64,000 nucleotides of DNA from Desulfuromusa sp. (GCA_016744675.1 JADGDX010000007.1:31256-95255); one strand, 5' to 3'; positions 32,385-40,875 are shown, counted from the first letter of the stretch. Notes: generated from the sequence alone by a model not told the origin. Program-made: numbers and translations.

Positions 32385-34183
32385 ATGATGAAAATTCAGC
32401 ACTCCAGACGTTAAGTGAAGTGTTTGGCTATGACTCGTTTAGGCCTTATCAAGAAGATGTTATTAATGGTCTGATTCAGGGTCAGGATGCATTTGTTCTG
32501 ATGCCTACTGGTGGTGGTAAATCACTTTGTTATCAGATCCCAGCATTGCTCCGTGATGGAGTCAGTATTGTTGTATCGCCATTGATCTCGCTGATGAAAG
32601 ATCAAGTCGATGCGCTGCGAGCAAATGGAGTTCGTGCTGCATGCTACAACTCTTCCCTTGCCCCTCTTGAGGCGCGCCAAGTTCTTACACAGTTACATTC
32701 AAAACAAATTGATTTGCTTTATGTCTCACCAGAACGACTTTTAAGCCCTGACTTTCTAGAACGATTAAGATCTTTAGATATTGGTCTCTTTGCCATTGAT
32801 GAAGCGCACTGTGTCTCTCAGTGGGGACATGATTTCAGGCCCGAATATGTGGGATTAGGGAAACTTCGAAAAACCTTTCCTGCCGTCCCAATGGTTGCGT
32901 TGACTGCAACCGCTGAGAAACAGACCCGTCTTGATATTCTTCAGCATCTCAATTTACAAGGGGCTCAGCAAATTATTGCGAGCTTTGACCGACCGAATAT
33001 CCGCTATACAGTTATTGATAAAGCGAAACCTTATTTGCAATTGAATGCTTTTCTTGATAGCCGGAAAAATGAATCCGGGATTGTTTATTGCCTCAGCCGG
33101 AAACGTGTTGATGAGGTTGCTCAAAAATTACAGCAGGATGGATTCCAAGCAAGGGCCTATCATGCCGGATTGTCGAGCGCTGAAAGAAAACAAACTCAGG
33201 AAAGTTTTATTCGCGATGATCTTCAAATCGTTGTTGCAACAGTTGCCTTTGGTATGGGCATTGATAAGCCCAATGTGCGCTTTGTTGTCCACTATGACCT
33301 GCCAAAAAACCTTGAAAGTTATTATCAGGAAACAGGTCGAGCTGGGCGTGATGGGTTGCCTGCTGAGGCTTTACTCTTATTTGGCTATGGGGATATTGCA
33401 ATTAGCCGTGGCTTGATTGAAAAAGGAGGCAACCCAGAGCAGAAACGAATCGAAATTCACAAATTGAATGCGATGGTTGCTTTTGCTGAATCGGGGACAT
33501 GTCGTCGTCGTGCTCTGTTGGGTTATTTTGGAGAAACACTTCTTGCTGATTGTGATAACTGCGATATCTGTCTTAATCCACCGGAACGATATGATGCAAG
33601 TGAGGATGCTCGCAAGGCACTCTCCTGTGTGTTTCGAGTGGGACAGCGCTTTGGAATCGGTCACATTATTGAAGTTTTACGAGGAGCGAAAACGCAGAGA
33701 ATTTTTGACTTAAGGCATGAGCAACTGACGACTTACGGGATAGGGCGAGATCAAAATCAAGATCATTGGAGTCATTTGTTGCGACAACTGATTCATTATG
33801 GATATCTGGAGCAGGATATTGGCAATTATTCGGTTTTGAAATTAACCGAAGCAGCGAGACCTTTATTGCGAGGTGAAGCCGAACTGACCATCACAAAACC
33901 AAGGGTAAAACCCGGACGTAAAAAACGCCAAGAACGAAAAATTGTTGGCCTTGAATATGATCAGGAGTTGTTTAATCAATTGCGGGTGCTCCGTAAAGAG
34001 ATCGCAGATCGAGATGGGGTCCCGCCTTATGTTGTTTTCGGAGATGCCAGCCTTGCTGAAATGGCAGCAACTCTTCCCACGGAGAAAGATGAATTTCTTC
34101 AGATCAATGGTGTTGGTCAGGCAAAACTACAACGTTACGGAAACGAGTTCATGGAAGAAATTATCGGTTTTATGTGCCGATAA
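32378..34183 (+). CDS. recQ: ATP-dependent DNA helicase RecQ
   Basis: 601 aa. Helicase motif I MPTGGGKSLCYQ, motif II DEAHCVSQWGHDFRPEY, the motif VI-type QETGRAGRDG, the zinc-binding domain (CRRRALLGYFGE then CDNCDIC), the winged helix (RQC), and a C-terminal HRDC domain ending around GVGQAKLQRYGNEF. This is the complete architecture of bacterial RecQ, a 3'-5' helicase for recombination repair. The start overlaps the upstream UbiD-like gene. Confidence 0.96.
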   Translation: MLDDENSALQTLSEVFGYDSFRPYQEDVINGLIQGQDAFVLMPTGGGKSLCYQIPALLRDGVSIVVSPLISLMKDQVDALRANGVRAACYNSSLAPLEARQVLTQLHSKQIDLLYVSPERLLSPDFLERLRSLDIGLFAIDEAHCVSQWGHDFRPEYVGLGKLRKTFPAVPMVALTATAEKQTRLDILQHLNLQGAQQIIASFDRPNIRYTVIDKAKPYLQLNAFLDSRKNESGIVYCLSRKRVDEVAQKLQQDGFQARAYHAGLSSAERKQTQESFIRDDLQIVVATVAFGMGIDKPNVRFVVHYDLPKNLESYYQETGRAGRDGLPAEALLLFGYGDIAISRGLIEKGGNPEQKRIEIHKLNAMVAFAESGTCRRRALLGYFGETLLADCDNCDICLNPPERYDASEDARKALSCVFRVGQRFGIGHIIEVLRGAKTQRIFDLRHEQLTTYGIGRDQNQDHWSHLLRQLIHYGYLEQDIGNYSVLKLTEAARPLLRGEAELTITKPRVKPGRKKRQERKIVGLEYDQELFNQLRVLRKEIADRDGVPPYVVFGDASLAEMAATLPTEKDEFLQINGVGQAKLQRYGNEFMEEIIGFMCR

Positions 34184-34218
34184 TAGAGATAGAGAAAAGG
34201 CTTAAAGAAAGGATCCTG

Positions 34219-34250
34219 TAAGTTAATAAGTTAATAAGTTAATAAGTAAG
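34219..34250. repeat. Short tandem repeat of TAAGTTAA
   Basis: Three perfect copies of the octamer TAAGTTAA followed by a partial fourth (TAAGTAAG), directly behind recQ and about 130 bp before the flagellar gene block. Such slippage-prone repeats can vary in copy number; no function is evident. Confidence 0.7.
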
Positions 34251-34379
34251 CTTTACGTTTTCGAGTTAATACCAACCTCTCATCCCCTTACAAATCTATA
34301 TACCATTTACAAAAAAACCTAAAGAAATACAAAAAACATGTCGATACATTCTCCAAAGAGTTCTCATGGGAGGAGACTT

Positions 34380-34925
34380 ATGGCTGGACAGATTGACTCT
34401 ACTAACAGTGTAAAGCCGATAACAGGGCAACAGCAGGAAGAAATGGTTCAGCGTCAGCAGCGCGAAAGAAACAGGTCTGCTTGGGAGGATCGCGTTTCTC
34501 TCGGTGATCAGGAATCGATTGGCGAAACTTACGGACCGGGGCTGAAGGTTGCTTCTCCTTATGAATTACTACGCAACCTGGTTGTCAAAACCCTTCAGGA
34601 GCAGGGTCTTGAATTGCAATTCAAGACTGGTGACACTGAAGTTAATTTTAATTCCATGACCCAGGAAGAAGCTCAGGAGCTTGTTTCTGAAGATGGTTAC
34701 TTTGGTGTGGAAAAAACTTCGCAGCGGATTGTGGATTTTGCAATCAATGGCTTCGGTAGCGACCCGGCAAAGTTGCAGGAAATGAAAGATGCAATTGATC
34801 AGGGTTTTCTGGAAGCACAAGACGCTTTTGGTGGGGCCCTTCCGGAAATATCACAACAAACTTACGAAGCTATTATGGAAAAACTGGACAACTTTGCTGG
34901 CCAGTTTGAAAAATCAAGGGAATAG
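34380..34925 (+). CDS. Conserved hypothetical protein at the head of the flagellar block (DUF5610-like)
   Basis: 181 aa, soluble, Gln/Glu-rich N terminus, then a helical domain with the motif EDGYFGVEKTSQRIVDFA and a closing helix AIMEKLDNFAGQFEKS. From memory this resembles DUF5610 proteins that accompany flagellar genes; no biochemical function is known. The ATG at 34380 follows GGGAGGAG; an earlier in-frame ATG at 34338 has no ribosome-binding site. The gene lies 9 bp before flgM and is probably co-transcribed with it. Confidence 0.65.
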   Translation: MAGQIDSTNSVKPITGQQQEEMVQRQQRERNRSAWEDRVSLGDQESIGETYGPGLKVASPYELLRNLVVKTLQEQGLELQFKTGDTEVNFNSMTQEEAQELVSEDGYFGVEKTSQRIVDFAINGFGSDPAKLQEMKDAIDQGFLEAQDAFGGALPEISQQTYEAIMEKLDNFAGQFEKSRE

Positions 34926-34934
34926 GGAGTTATC

Positions 34935-35225
34935 ATGGTCGATAAAATTATTGGTGGTAAAGGGTTTGGACCGCTTGGTGGTATGAATCGTACCGGTAAA
35001 TCTGGTGCCGCTGCTAAATCTGCTGAGGCCGCTAAAACGGATCGGGTAAATTTTTCCGACGCATTGCAGAATGCTAGCAAAACACAGGCTGCAAGTACGA
35101 CTCAGGAAGCTTCTCGTGCTGAAAAAATCCAGGCACTAAAAAGCCAGATTGAAAACGGCACCTACAAGCCTGATCTGGATAAGGTTGCCTCAAGTCTCCT
35201 GCCATTTATTATGAAAGAAAGCTGA
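34935..35225 (+). CDS. flgM: Anti-sigma-28 factor FlgM
   Basis: 96 aa. The C-terminal half (RAEKIQALKSQIENGTYK and PDLDKVASSLL) is the sigma-28 binding region of FlgM; the N-terminal half is Gly/Ala-rich and likely disordered. FlgM holds the flagellar sigma factor FliA inactive until it is exported through the finished hook-basal body. It precedes flgN by one base. Confidence 0.9.
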   Translation: MVDKIIGGKGFGPLGGMNRTGKSGAAAKSAEAAKTDRVNFSDALQNASKTQAASTTQEASRAEKIQALKSQIENGTYKPDLDKVASSLLPFIMKES

Positions 35226-35226
35226 G

Positions 35227-35580
35227 ATGGCACATTCGGAGATTAAACTTCAACTTGAGACCCTTCTTGAATTATTACGACAAGAGCGGAAAATGGCTCA
35301 AGATCTTGATATGTCGGGTTTGCAGGAGGTTGTGACTGCCAAGGAAGAACTATTGACCAAGTTGCAGCCACAGCCAGAAGATATCATGGGCCTGGAAGAT
35401 CTGCTTAAGCAGATTGATCAGGAAAACCGCCGCAATGCCTTTCTCCTCTGGACTGGTCTCAACTGGGTTCGTGATTTGATGGGCTTCTTTGGTAAAGCGA
35501 CTATGCCGCAAGTTTATGGTGACACAGGGCAATCTCGGACCCTTTCACAGGGTGGCCGCTTATTGACGGGGAAGGTGTAG
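35227..35580 (+). CDS. flgN: Flagellar export chaperone FlgN
   Basis: 117 aa, all-helical. N-terminal LETLLELLRQERKMAQDLD and the mid segment QIDQENRRNAFLLWTGLNWV fit FlgN, the cytoplasmic chaperone of the hook-filament junction proteins FlgK and FlgL. Both clients are encoded immediately downstream. The start is one base after the flgM stop. Confidence 0.85.
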   Translation: MAHSEIKLQLETLLELLRQERKMAQDLDMSGLQEVVTAKEELLTKLQPQPEDIMGLEDLLKQIDQENRRNAFLLWTGLNWVRDLMGFFGKATMPQVYGDTGQSRTLSQGGRLLTGKV

Positions 35581-35583
35581 GAT

Positions 35584-36972
35584 ATGGGCGGAGGACTGTA
35601 CTCAGCATTAAACGCTGGACGGACATCACTGCAGACCAACCAAAAAGCGATTGAAATAACTGGTCTCAACGTTGCTAATGTTAACACGGAAGGATACTCC
35701 CGCCAGACCCCTAATCTGACACCGTACCCTTCTCTGAATTTTGGTGGCTTTTTTGTCGGAACCGGAGTCACGGTTGGCTCGGTTGGTCGATCCCATGATG
35801 TTTTTCTTGATGGTCAGATCAAAGATAAATCTGCCGAAGTGGGTCTGGAAAGCAGTATGTCCAACCCTTTGGCAGAGCTTGAAAGGGTGACCGGAATTGG
35901 TGATGGGAGTTTGTCTGATGAGTTTGATCAATTTTTCGATGCTTGGCGTCAGCTTTCAACAAATCCCGGAGGAGAAGTTGAACGTCAGATGGTTGTCCAG
36001 CGGGGTGAATTGATTAGTAATGCTTTTGTCAATGTTTATAACGAGACTCAGCAAGTAGTGAAAAATGTCAATAACACCATCGTATCAAAAATTGACGGTG
36101 TCAATTTATATCTCGATGAAGTCGCACAACTTAATAATCGAATTTCATCGCTGGAGTTGTCTGGACAAGAAGCGAACTCTGATCGTGATCGGCGTGATCT
36201 TCTCTTAAGGGAAATATCGGGTCAAATTGGTTCCACAAGTTTTGAAACATCTAACGGGACCGTTTCTGTTCAATTGCCCAACGGCATGCCCCTGGTAGAG
36301 GGAACGGAGTCAACGCATATTGTGTCAACTTATAGCGGAACCGACGTTAACCTTGAACTTGATTTTGGCACAACAAGTATTGCCTTGGACCGTACTGCTC
36401 TCGGGGGAGAATTTCGTGGATTGTATGAAGTTCGAGATGTGATCATTCCTGATGTTGTCAATCGACTCGATCAGTTGGCCTATACCTTTGCGACTGAAGT
36501 TAATACGATGCATCAAGCAGGAACTGATCTCAACGGTAATCCCGGACAAGATTTTTTTGTTCAACCAGCAGCAGTTCTGGATTCGGCTTCGTCTTTGGCC
36601 ATGAATATTTCGACAACGGCTGAAATTGCGGCTGGAACCAGCTCTGCTCCAGGTGATAATACCAATTCTCTGGCGATTCTCCAGTTGGAGCAAGCACAGT
36701 TTGCCGGTCTTGGCGGCAATGATACTCTGGTTTCCTATTACGGTAAAATTTCTGCAACCGTTGGGGTTGAAACTGCCCGCAACCGTCAGGCACAGCAGGG
36801 TTATGAAGACAGTTTGATCCAACTACAGAATTTGCGTGACGGAATTGATGGGGTTTCTCTCGAAGACGAAATGATCAATCTGATGAAATATCAAAAAGGA
36901 TTTGAGGCTTCAGCCAAGTTTCTTGCCACGGTGGATGAGATGATGGGGACCTTAATGACCTTGAAAAGGTAG
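35584..36972 (+). CDS. flgK: Flagellar hook-associated protein 1 FlgK
   Basis: 462 aa. The N terminus (LYSALNAGRTSLQTNQKAIE and GLNVANVNTEGYSRQ) and the C terminus (DEMINLMKYQKGFEASAKFLATVDEM) are the rod/hook-type D0 helices of FlgK, which connects hook and filament. It is near the short end of the family range, with a small central domain. It starts 3 bp after flgN. Confidence 0.94.
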   Translation: MGGGLYSALNAGRTSLQTNQKAIEITGLNVANVNTEGYSRQTPNLTPYPSLNFGGFFVGTGVTVGSVGRSHDVFLDGQIKDKSAEVGLESSMSNPLAELERVTGIGDGSLSDEFDQFFDAWRQLSTNPGGEVERQMVVQRGELISNAFVNVYNETQQVVKNVNNTIVSKIDGVNLYLDEVAQLNNRISSLELSGQEANSDRDRRDLLLREISGQIGSTSFETSNGTVSVQLPNGMPLVEGTESTHIVSTYSGTDVNLELDFGTTSIALDRTALGGEFRGLYEVRDVIIPDVVNRLDQLAYTFATEVNTMHQAGTDLNGNPGQDFFVQPAAVLDSASSLAMNISTTAEIAAGTSSAPGDNTNSLAILQLEQAQFAGLGGNDTLVSYYGKISATVGVETARNRQAQQGYEDSLIQLQNLRDGIDGVSLEDEMINLMKYQKGFEASAKFLATVDEMMGTLMTLKR

Positions 36973-36979
36973 GTGAAGT

Positions 36980-38242
36980 ATGAGAGCCACCCAGACCACA
37001 ACATATCGTAGCCTTCAGTCTTTTCTGGATCGTACCAGTGATAAACTGGCAAGTTTGCAATTGCAGGCTGCGACAGGGAAACGGATTAATCGCCCTTCAG
37101 ATGATCCGACGGCAATTAGCCCGGTTTTAAGTGCTCGGACTCAGATTCAAACCTCGGATCGCTATATCGAAACAATTGCTACAGGGATGGACCGTATCGA
37201 TAATGCTGATGGTTATTTTGATAGTTTAGAAAACACCATGGTGCGGTTAAAAGAGATAAATATTTCAACCATAAATGGATCTCTTTCTGACGCTGATATG
37301 GAAACTTTTGCCGATGAGGTACAGCAACTTCGTGCCAGCCTCATTGATGGAGCCAATGCACAAATTGATGGCAAATATCTGTTTGCTGGCTTTGCGGAGA
37401 AGACAGAACCTTTTACCCTGAATCCAACCTATGATCCCGACCTTTATGATGAGTCTGACCCAACGACTTATCCGGTTATTTATAATGGTGATTCAGGGCA
37501 GATAGAATATGAAATTGCTCCAAATGAGCTTATCAAGGTCAATGCTATTGGTAATGAATTCATGATGGGTGATTTTGATCATGATGGTTCTATCGATACG
37601 GGAGCCCAAGATATTTTTGTTTTGGTGACTCAGTTAGAAGAGGCATTGCATGCAGGTAGCCAGCCTCAATTTGCGGCAACAACAACCCCGTATTCATCGG
37701 GGCCACCCGCTGCAGCAGAAGTACAAGAGCTCGATTTTTCGACAACACGTATTGCTCCGGGGAGATCTCTGACACTGAATATCGATGGTTCAGAATATAC
37801 GTATACGAATAGCACAGGAACGACACAATCGGGGGTCGGCCTCGCAACAGCGGTCGCAGGTTTGGTGGTCCCAAACTATACTTTAGCCGCGAGTGCGGCA
37901 CCAGCTACGCTGACATTGACTCAAACAGCGGGAAATGAATCCAATATCGGTCCAATTTCTTTAACTGACAATACCTTAGAGGAATTGATGACCCCGCTCG
38001 AAAAAGCGGCTGATCAGATACGGTCCCAACGTAGTTTCAGTGGTAATGTTGGTAAACGACTTGGGACAGCATCATCACATATGGAGCAGATAAAAATCGA
38101 TATGGAAGAATTTCGTTCCCGTTTTGAAGATGCTGACATTCTGGAAACGATTACTGAGATGCAACAACAGCAACAGAGTTTTGAGGCTGCGTTGAATGTT
38201 ACGGGGAAGGTTTCTGAGCTGTCGATACTGAATTATATTTAG
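36980..38242 (+). CDS. flgL: Flagellar hook-associated protein 3 FlgL
   Basis: 420 aa. Flagellin-like N terminus (SLQSFLDRTSDKLASLQLQ, AATGKRINRPSDDPTAIS) and C-terminal helix (EMQQQQQSFEAALNVTGKVSELSIL) with an inserted central domain. FlgL is the second junction protein between hook and filament. It begins 7 bp after flgK. Confidence 0.93.
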   Translation: MRATQTTTYRSLQSFLDRTSDKLASLQLQAATGKRINRPSDDPTAISPVLSARTQIQTSDRYIETIATGMDRIDNADGYFDSLENTMVRLKEINISTINGSLSDADMETFADEVQQLRASLIDGANAQIDGKYLFAGFAEKTEPFTLNPTYDPDLYDESDPTTYPVIYNGDSGQIEYEIAPNELIKVNAIGNEFMMGDFDHDGSIDTGAQDIFVLVTQLEEALHAGSQPQFAATTTPYSSGPPAAAEVQELDFSTTRIAPGRSLTLNIDGSEYTYTNSTGTTQSGVGLATAVAGLVVPNYTLAASAAPATLTLTQTAGNESNIGPISLTDNTLEELMTPLEKAADQIRSQRSFSGNVGKRLGTASSHMEQIKIDMEEFRSRFEDADILETITEMQQQQQSFEAALNVTGKVSELSILNYI

Positions 38243-38262
38243 GGCGTATGCCATACGCCTAC
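38242..38262. repeat. REP-like palindrome 1 (flgL-csrA gap)
   Basis: GGGCGTATG-CCATACGCCTAC is an 8-9 bp palindrome ending in the CTAC tail that recurs in the island downstream. It begins at the flgL stop and lies 48 bp before csrA. Confidence 0.65.
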
Positions 38263-38309
38263 CATAACCGTGTGCGGAGCTACACGGACAACCAGCCAGG
38301 AGGCACAAT

Positions 38310-38549
38310 ATGTTGGTACTGACACGAAAAGCCGGTGAAGGAATTATCATTGGTGATGACATTAAAATTACTGTCGTTGAACTCAAAGGGGGTGGCGTGC
38401 GGATTGGTATTGATGCTCCGCGTGAGATGAAAGTTCATCGTCAGGAAGTTTTTGACCGAATTAAACACGAAAACAAGGAGGCGACACAGTGGGACATTGC
38501 CGATCTGAACGAGTTGAGCAATATATTGAATGCGGGGAGGAAAAAGTGA
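38310..38549 (+). CDS. csrA: Carbon storage regulator CsrA
   Basis: 79 aa. The conserved MLVLTRKAGEGIIIGDDI start, the VRIGIDAP strand and the RNA-contacting VHRQEV segment are intact; the C-terminal extension is longer than in E. coli CsrA (61 aa), as usual in bacteria that pair CsrA with FliW. CsrA dimers bind GGA motifs in mRNA leaders and block translation. Ribosome-binding site AGGAGG. The stop overlaps the fliW start by one base. A strong candidate target is the flagellin leader at 41574. Confidence 0.96.
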   Translation: MLVLTRKAGEGIIIGDDIKITVVELKGGGVRIGIDAPREMKVHRQEVFDRIKHENKEATQWDIADLNELSNILNAGRKK

Positions 38550-38983
38550 TGGAAAAAATAAAGACCCGTTTTGGTGAAATTGAGTACGATCCCGATAACA
38601 CCTTACAGTTTCCAGAAGGGTTGATCGGCTTTGAAGACCTTCGGAACTTCGTTGTGATGCCAAATGAAAAAGAAGGCCCCTTGTTCTGGATTCAAAGTAT
38701 TGATGATCCGCAGGTTGCTTTTATTCTGACCGATCCCACCAGTTTTTATTTTGATTATAAAGTGGTTCCCGATGGTCGAGAGAGACAGAAACTAGGGATT
38801 GATGAAAGTGCGGATTGTCTGATTGTCAGCGTGGTCTCGGTTTCGGCAGATCGTAATATTACCCTCAATCTGGCAGCGCCAATTCTGTTTGCACCAGAAA
38901 CCAATCGTGCTTTGCAGGTGATTTTGGAAGGGACGCAATTTAGCCCACAGACACCGTTGCCAGTGGTAGAAGAAAAAAAATAA
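38549..38983 (+). CDS. fliW: Flagellar assembly factor FliW
   Basis: 144 aa from the ATG at 38549, preceded by GGGGAGG. Conserved segments FGEIEYD, FPEGLIGFEDLRNFVV and the FILTDPTSF region are typical. FliW binds either flagellin or CsrA; free FliW inhibits CsrA allosterically, so export of flagellin turns translation of flagellin on. The csrA-fliW overlap means stoichiometric synthesis. Followed by a REP-like terminator. Confidence 0.94.
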   Translation: MEKIKTRFGEIEYDPDNTLQFPEGLIGFEDLRNFVVMPNEKEGPLFWIQSIDDPQVAFILTDPTSFYFDYKVVPDGRERQKLGIDESADCLIVSVVSVSADRNITLNLAAPILFAPETNRALQVILEGTQFSPQTPLPVVEEKK

Positions 38984-39006
38984 GAATAGAGAAATTTATA
39001 TTTTCG

Positions 39007-39036
39007 TAGGGGCGCATTGCATGCGCCCCTTTTTTG
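39007..39036 (+). terminator. Terminator after fliW formed by a REP-like palindrome (element 2)
   Basis: GGGGCGCAT-TGC-ATGCGCCCC is a perfect 9-bp stem with a TTTTTT tail, preceded by the GTA that starts the REP-like elements here. It shares the GTAGGGGCG...CGCCC layout of the family at 39226-41557, so a mobile palindrome appears to have been recruited as terminator. Confidence 0.8.
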
Positions 39037-39099
39037 TTTATGGTGGATAAAGCGGTGTTTGAAGAATCAGTTAATTATGTGCAAGTCAAGGAATTCGGT

Positions 39100-39254
39100 T
39101 CCCATATTTGTACATAATTGCTGCTGCGTGCTTAATTGATAAATAGTAGTGTAGCGAACCCATTTGATAATATTAATTTTTAAACCATGACCAATTGACC
39201 CGATGGTTTGGGATATCCCGGATATCGTAGGGGCGAATAATTATTCGGCCTACG
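39100..39254 (-). pseudogene. Remnant of a REP-associated tyrosine transposase
   Basis: Read on the minus strand, this stretch matches part of the 40145 transposase gene. For example AACCATGACCAATTGACC here corresponds to AACCACGAACAATTGATC there, and both run into CGTAGGGGCGAA. The stretch GAACCCATTTGATAAT likewise matches GAGCCCATTTGGTAAC. Similarity decays toward the left and the reading frame is not kept, so this is a fragment with the REP element still attached. Boundaries are approximate. Confidence 0.6.
39226..39254. repeat. REP-like palindrome 3
   Basis: CGTAGGGGCGAATAA followed by TTATTCGGCCTACG forms a nearly complete 14-bp hairpin. It is attached to the transposase remnant in the same place as element 4 is within the intact transposase gene. 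Confidence 0.75.
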
Positions 39255-39409
39255 TAATAATGCTACAATCAAAATTGCGTGTTAGATATAATGTTAGTGG
39301 AAGTAAAAATCTGTTAGAATTTTGCGAAATATCTATCTCAAATGATGTCTGTATGGATAAAAAACTAACCCACCGTTAAACCAGCGCATTGCAGAATGGA
39401 AATCTACGT

Positions 39410-39820
39410 ATGACAAACGGTACTAATCAAGATATTCGTTGGCAGCAGCGCTTTGTCCATTTTCAAAAAGCATTTGACTTGCTTGATGATACTCTGACAA
39501 TTGCTGAACCTTCTGAGGCTGAAAGGGCAGGTCTGATCCAATTTTTTGAAATATCATTTGAATTGGCATGGAAGGTTCTGAAAGATTATCTGGAGGATGA
39601 AGGGTTTACCGTTGTAAGTCCCAGAGATGCGATCAAGCAGGCTTTTCAGTCGGATTTATTGGTCGATGGTCACGTCTGGATTGATGCTCTGAAAGATCGC
39701 AATCTTACCGTTCATACCTATGAAGAAAAAATCGCTCTTGCCGTGGAGCAAAAAATCAGAGTGGTATATTTTCCCGCTTTGCAGGGTTTTGCCCAAACCT
39801 TTGCATTGAAGATCAACTGA
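39410..39820 (+). CDS. hepT: HepT-type HEPN toxin (type VII toxin-antitoxin)
   Basis: 136 aa from the ATG at 39410. All-helical, belonging to the nucleotidyltransferase substrate-binding (HI0074) HEPN proteins. The catalytic RX4HXY motif of HEPN RNases is present as RNLTVHTY (R97, H102, Y104). In the characterised Shewanella system HepT is the toxin, and MntA silences it by adding AMP residues to the tyrosine of this motif. The stop overlaps the mntA start by one base, the usual toxin-first order. The pair sits in a small accessory island inside the flagellar locus. Confidence 0.82.
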   Translation: MTNGTNQDIRWQQRFVHFQKAFDLLDDTLTIAEPSEAERAGLIQFFEISFELAWKVLKDYLEDEGFTVVSPRDAIKQAFQSDLLVDGHVWIDALKDRNLTVHTYEEKIALAVEQKIRVVYFPALQGFAQTFALKIN

Positions 39821-40125
39821 TGGATTTTGGTTTGCGGCAGCAGGATTTGGCGGAAATTATTGGTGTAATTCGACAGTTTTCAGTCGTCAATGAGGCGGTG
39901 ATTTTTGGCTCCAGAGCCAAGGGTAACTATAAAAAGGGATCAGATATCGATATCGCCATTAAGGGTAAGGAGATCCGCGGTAACGATGTTGCCTCGCTTG
40001 CCGATCTTCTTAACGAAGAATCAGCTTTGCCATATTATTTTGATATTGTCCATTATGAAGGAATCACCGAAAAAGAACTTTCACAACACATTGATCGAGT
40101 TGGAAAAACCATTTATTTACGGTAA
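39820..40125 (+). CDS. mntA: MntA-type minimal nucleotidyltransferase antitoxin
   Basis: 101 aa. The polymerase-beta-like motif GSX10DXD is exact: G30-S31 followed by ten residues and D42-I43-D44 (FGSRAKGNYKKGSDIDIA). MntA antitoxins AMPylate the partner HEPN toxin. The ATG overlaps the hepT stop. About 20 bp separate its stop from the 3' end of the convergent REP-associated transposase gene. Confidence 0.83.
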   Translation: MDFGLRQQDLAEIIGVIRQFSVVNEAVIFGSRAKGNYKKGSDIDIAIKGKEIRGNDVASLADLLNEESALPYYFDIVHYEGITEKELSQHIDRVGKTIYLR

Positions 40126-40144
40126 CGGCGGTAGTCCGTGGGAT

Positions 40145-40723
40145 TCACACGTTTAGATACAACGAATCCAATTCCCAGCGTAGCGGGTTGGTTTGAATAT
40201 ATTCGTGGATGCGGTGCAGATCGGTTTCATCACGGATGATGTGGTCGTAATAATTGCGTTGCCAAATGTCATTAATTGAGGTGTTTTGACGAGCCCATTT
40301 GGTAACGCCGATCTTAAAACCACGAACAATTGATCCGATTGTTTTGGATGTTCCCGATTGCGTAGGGGCGAAATATTTTTCGCCCTGCTTCTTGGTATTT
40401 GGTGTGGTGGAATTGGAATCGGGCGAATGGTTATTCGCCCCTACGGGGGTGGGGTTGGTTATGAAAATGATTCCGTGTATATGGTTGGGCATAACCACGA
40501 ATTGATCTAATGTGACATGTGGAAAATGGGCTTGAATGGCGAGCCAGCATTTTTTTACCGTTCCCCCGATTTCATTCAACCGCATCTCCCCGGCAACAAT
40601 TTCCCCGAATAAACATTCCCGATTTTTGGCACAAATGGTGATAAAATATGCCCCCGGTTGGGAATAATCGTATCCCGACAGACGGGTGGATCGGCGTTGG
40701 TGGATATGTTGATCAGATGACAT
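40145..40723 (-). CDS. REP-associated tyrosine transposase (RAYT, Y1/HUH superfamily)
   Basis: 192 aa starting at 40723 (MSSDQHIHQRR), with AGGGG a few bases upstream. Landmarks of the IS200-like RAYT family: YDYSQPGAYFITICAKNRECLFG, the HUH motif in VVMPNHIHGII, and WQRNYYDHIIRDE near the C terminus. RAYTs move or multiply REP palindromes at domestic sites. At the position where many RAYTs show S-Y-K the sequence reads RGFKIG; whether this affects the nucleophile tyrosine I cannot say. A longer frame to 40858 would begin inside REP element 7 and is less likely. Two REP-like palindromes (40361, 40421) lie inside the gene itself. Confidence 0.88.
   Translation of the reverse strand: MSSDQHIHQRRSTRLSGYDYSQPGAYFITICAKNRECLFGEIVAGEMRLNEIGGTVKKCWLAIQAHFPHVTLDQFVVMPNHIHGIIFITNPTPVGANNHSPDSNSTTPNTKKQGEKYFAPTQSGTSKTIGSIVRGFKIGVTKWARQNTSINDIWQRNYYDHIIRDETDLHRIHEYIQTNPLRWELDSLYLNV
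40361..40387. repeat. REP-like palindrome 4 (inside the transposase gene)
   Basis: CGTAGGGGCGAAATA and TTTTTCGCCCTGC form the usual arms with AT-rich centre. It is located within the RAYT coding sequence and is translated as part of an inserted segment. Confidence 0.75.
40421..40445. repeat. REP-like palindrome 5 (inside the transposase gene)
   Basis: GGGCGAATGGTTATTCGCCC plus CTACG; opposite orientation to element 4, about 35 bp away, giving an inverted REP pair inside the gene. Confidence 0.75.
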
Positions 40724-40764
40724 GGTTCCCCTCATGACGTGATGATAAATTTGGTATTTCAATC

Positions 40765-40790
40765 GAGGGGCGAAACATTTTTCGCCCTGG
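40765..40790. repeat. REP-like palindrome 6
   Basis: GAGGGGCGAAACA followed by TTTTTCGCCCTGG; lies between the likely transposase start (40723) and element 7. Confidence 0.7.
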
Positions 40791-40844
40791 TTGCCGTTTG
40801 CCTCGGTTGTCGGTTTGGGTGTGTTGAATGCGCGAACGATGGTT

Positions 40845-40869
40845 GGGCGTATTGCCATACGCCCCTACG
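40845..40869. repeat. REP-like palindrome 7
   Basis: GGGCGTATTGCCATACGCCC plus CTACG, opposite orientation to element 6; it flanks the 5' side of the transposase gene. Confidence 0.75.
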
Positions 40870-40875
40870 GGGTTA

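Larger units (their letters stand above)
39037..39409. other. Intergenic stretch with a decayed transposase remnant
   Basis: No intact gene. Roughly 39100-39225 is similar to 40240-40360 of the REP-associated transposase gene and ends in REP-like element 3. The rest, up to the hepT start, shows nothing recognisable. Confidence 0.55.

Noticed and set aside
40724..40858. N-terminal extension of the transposase
   Set aside because: It would start inside REP element 7 and translate palindromes; the conserved part begins at 40723 with a nearby AGGGG.
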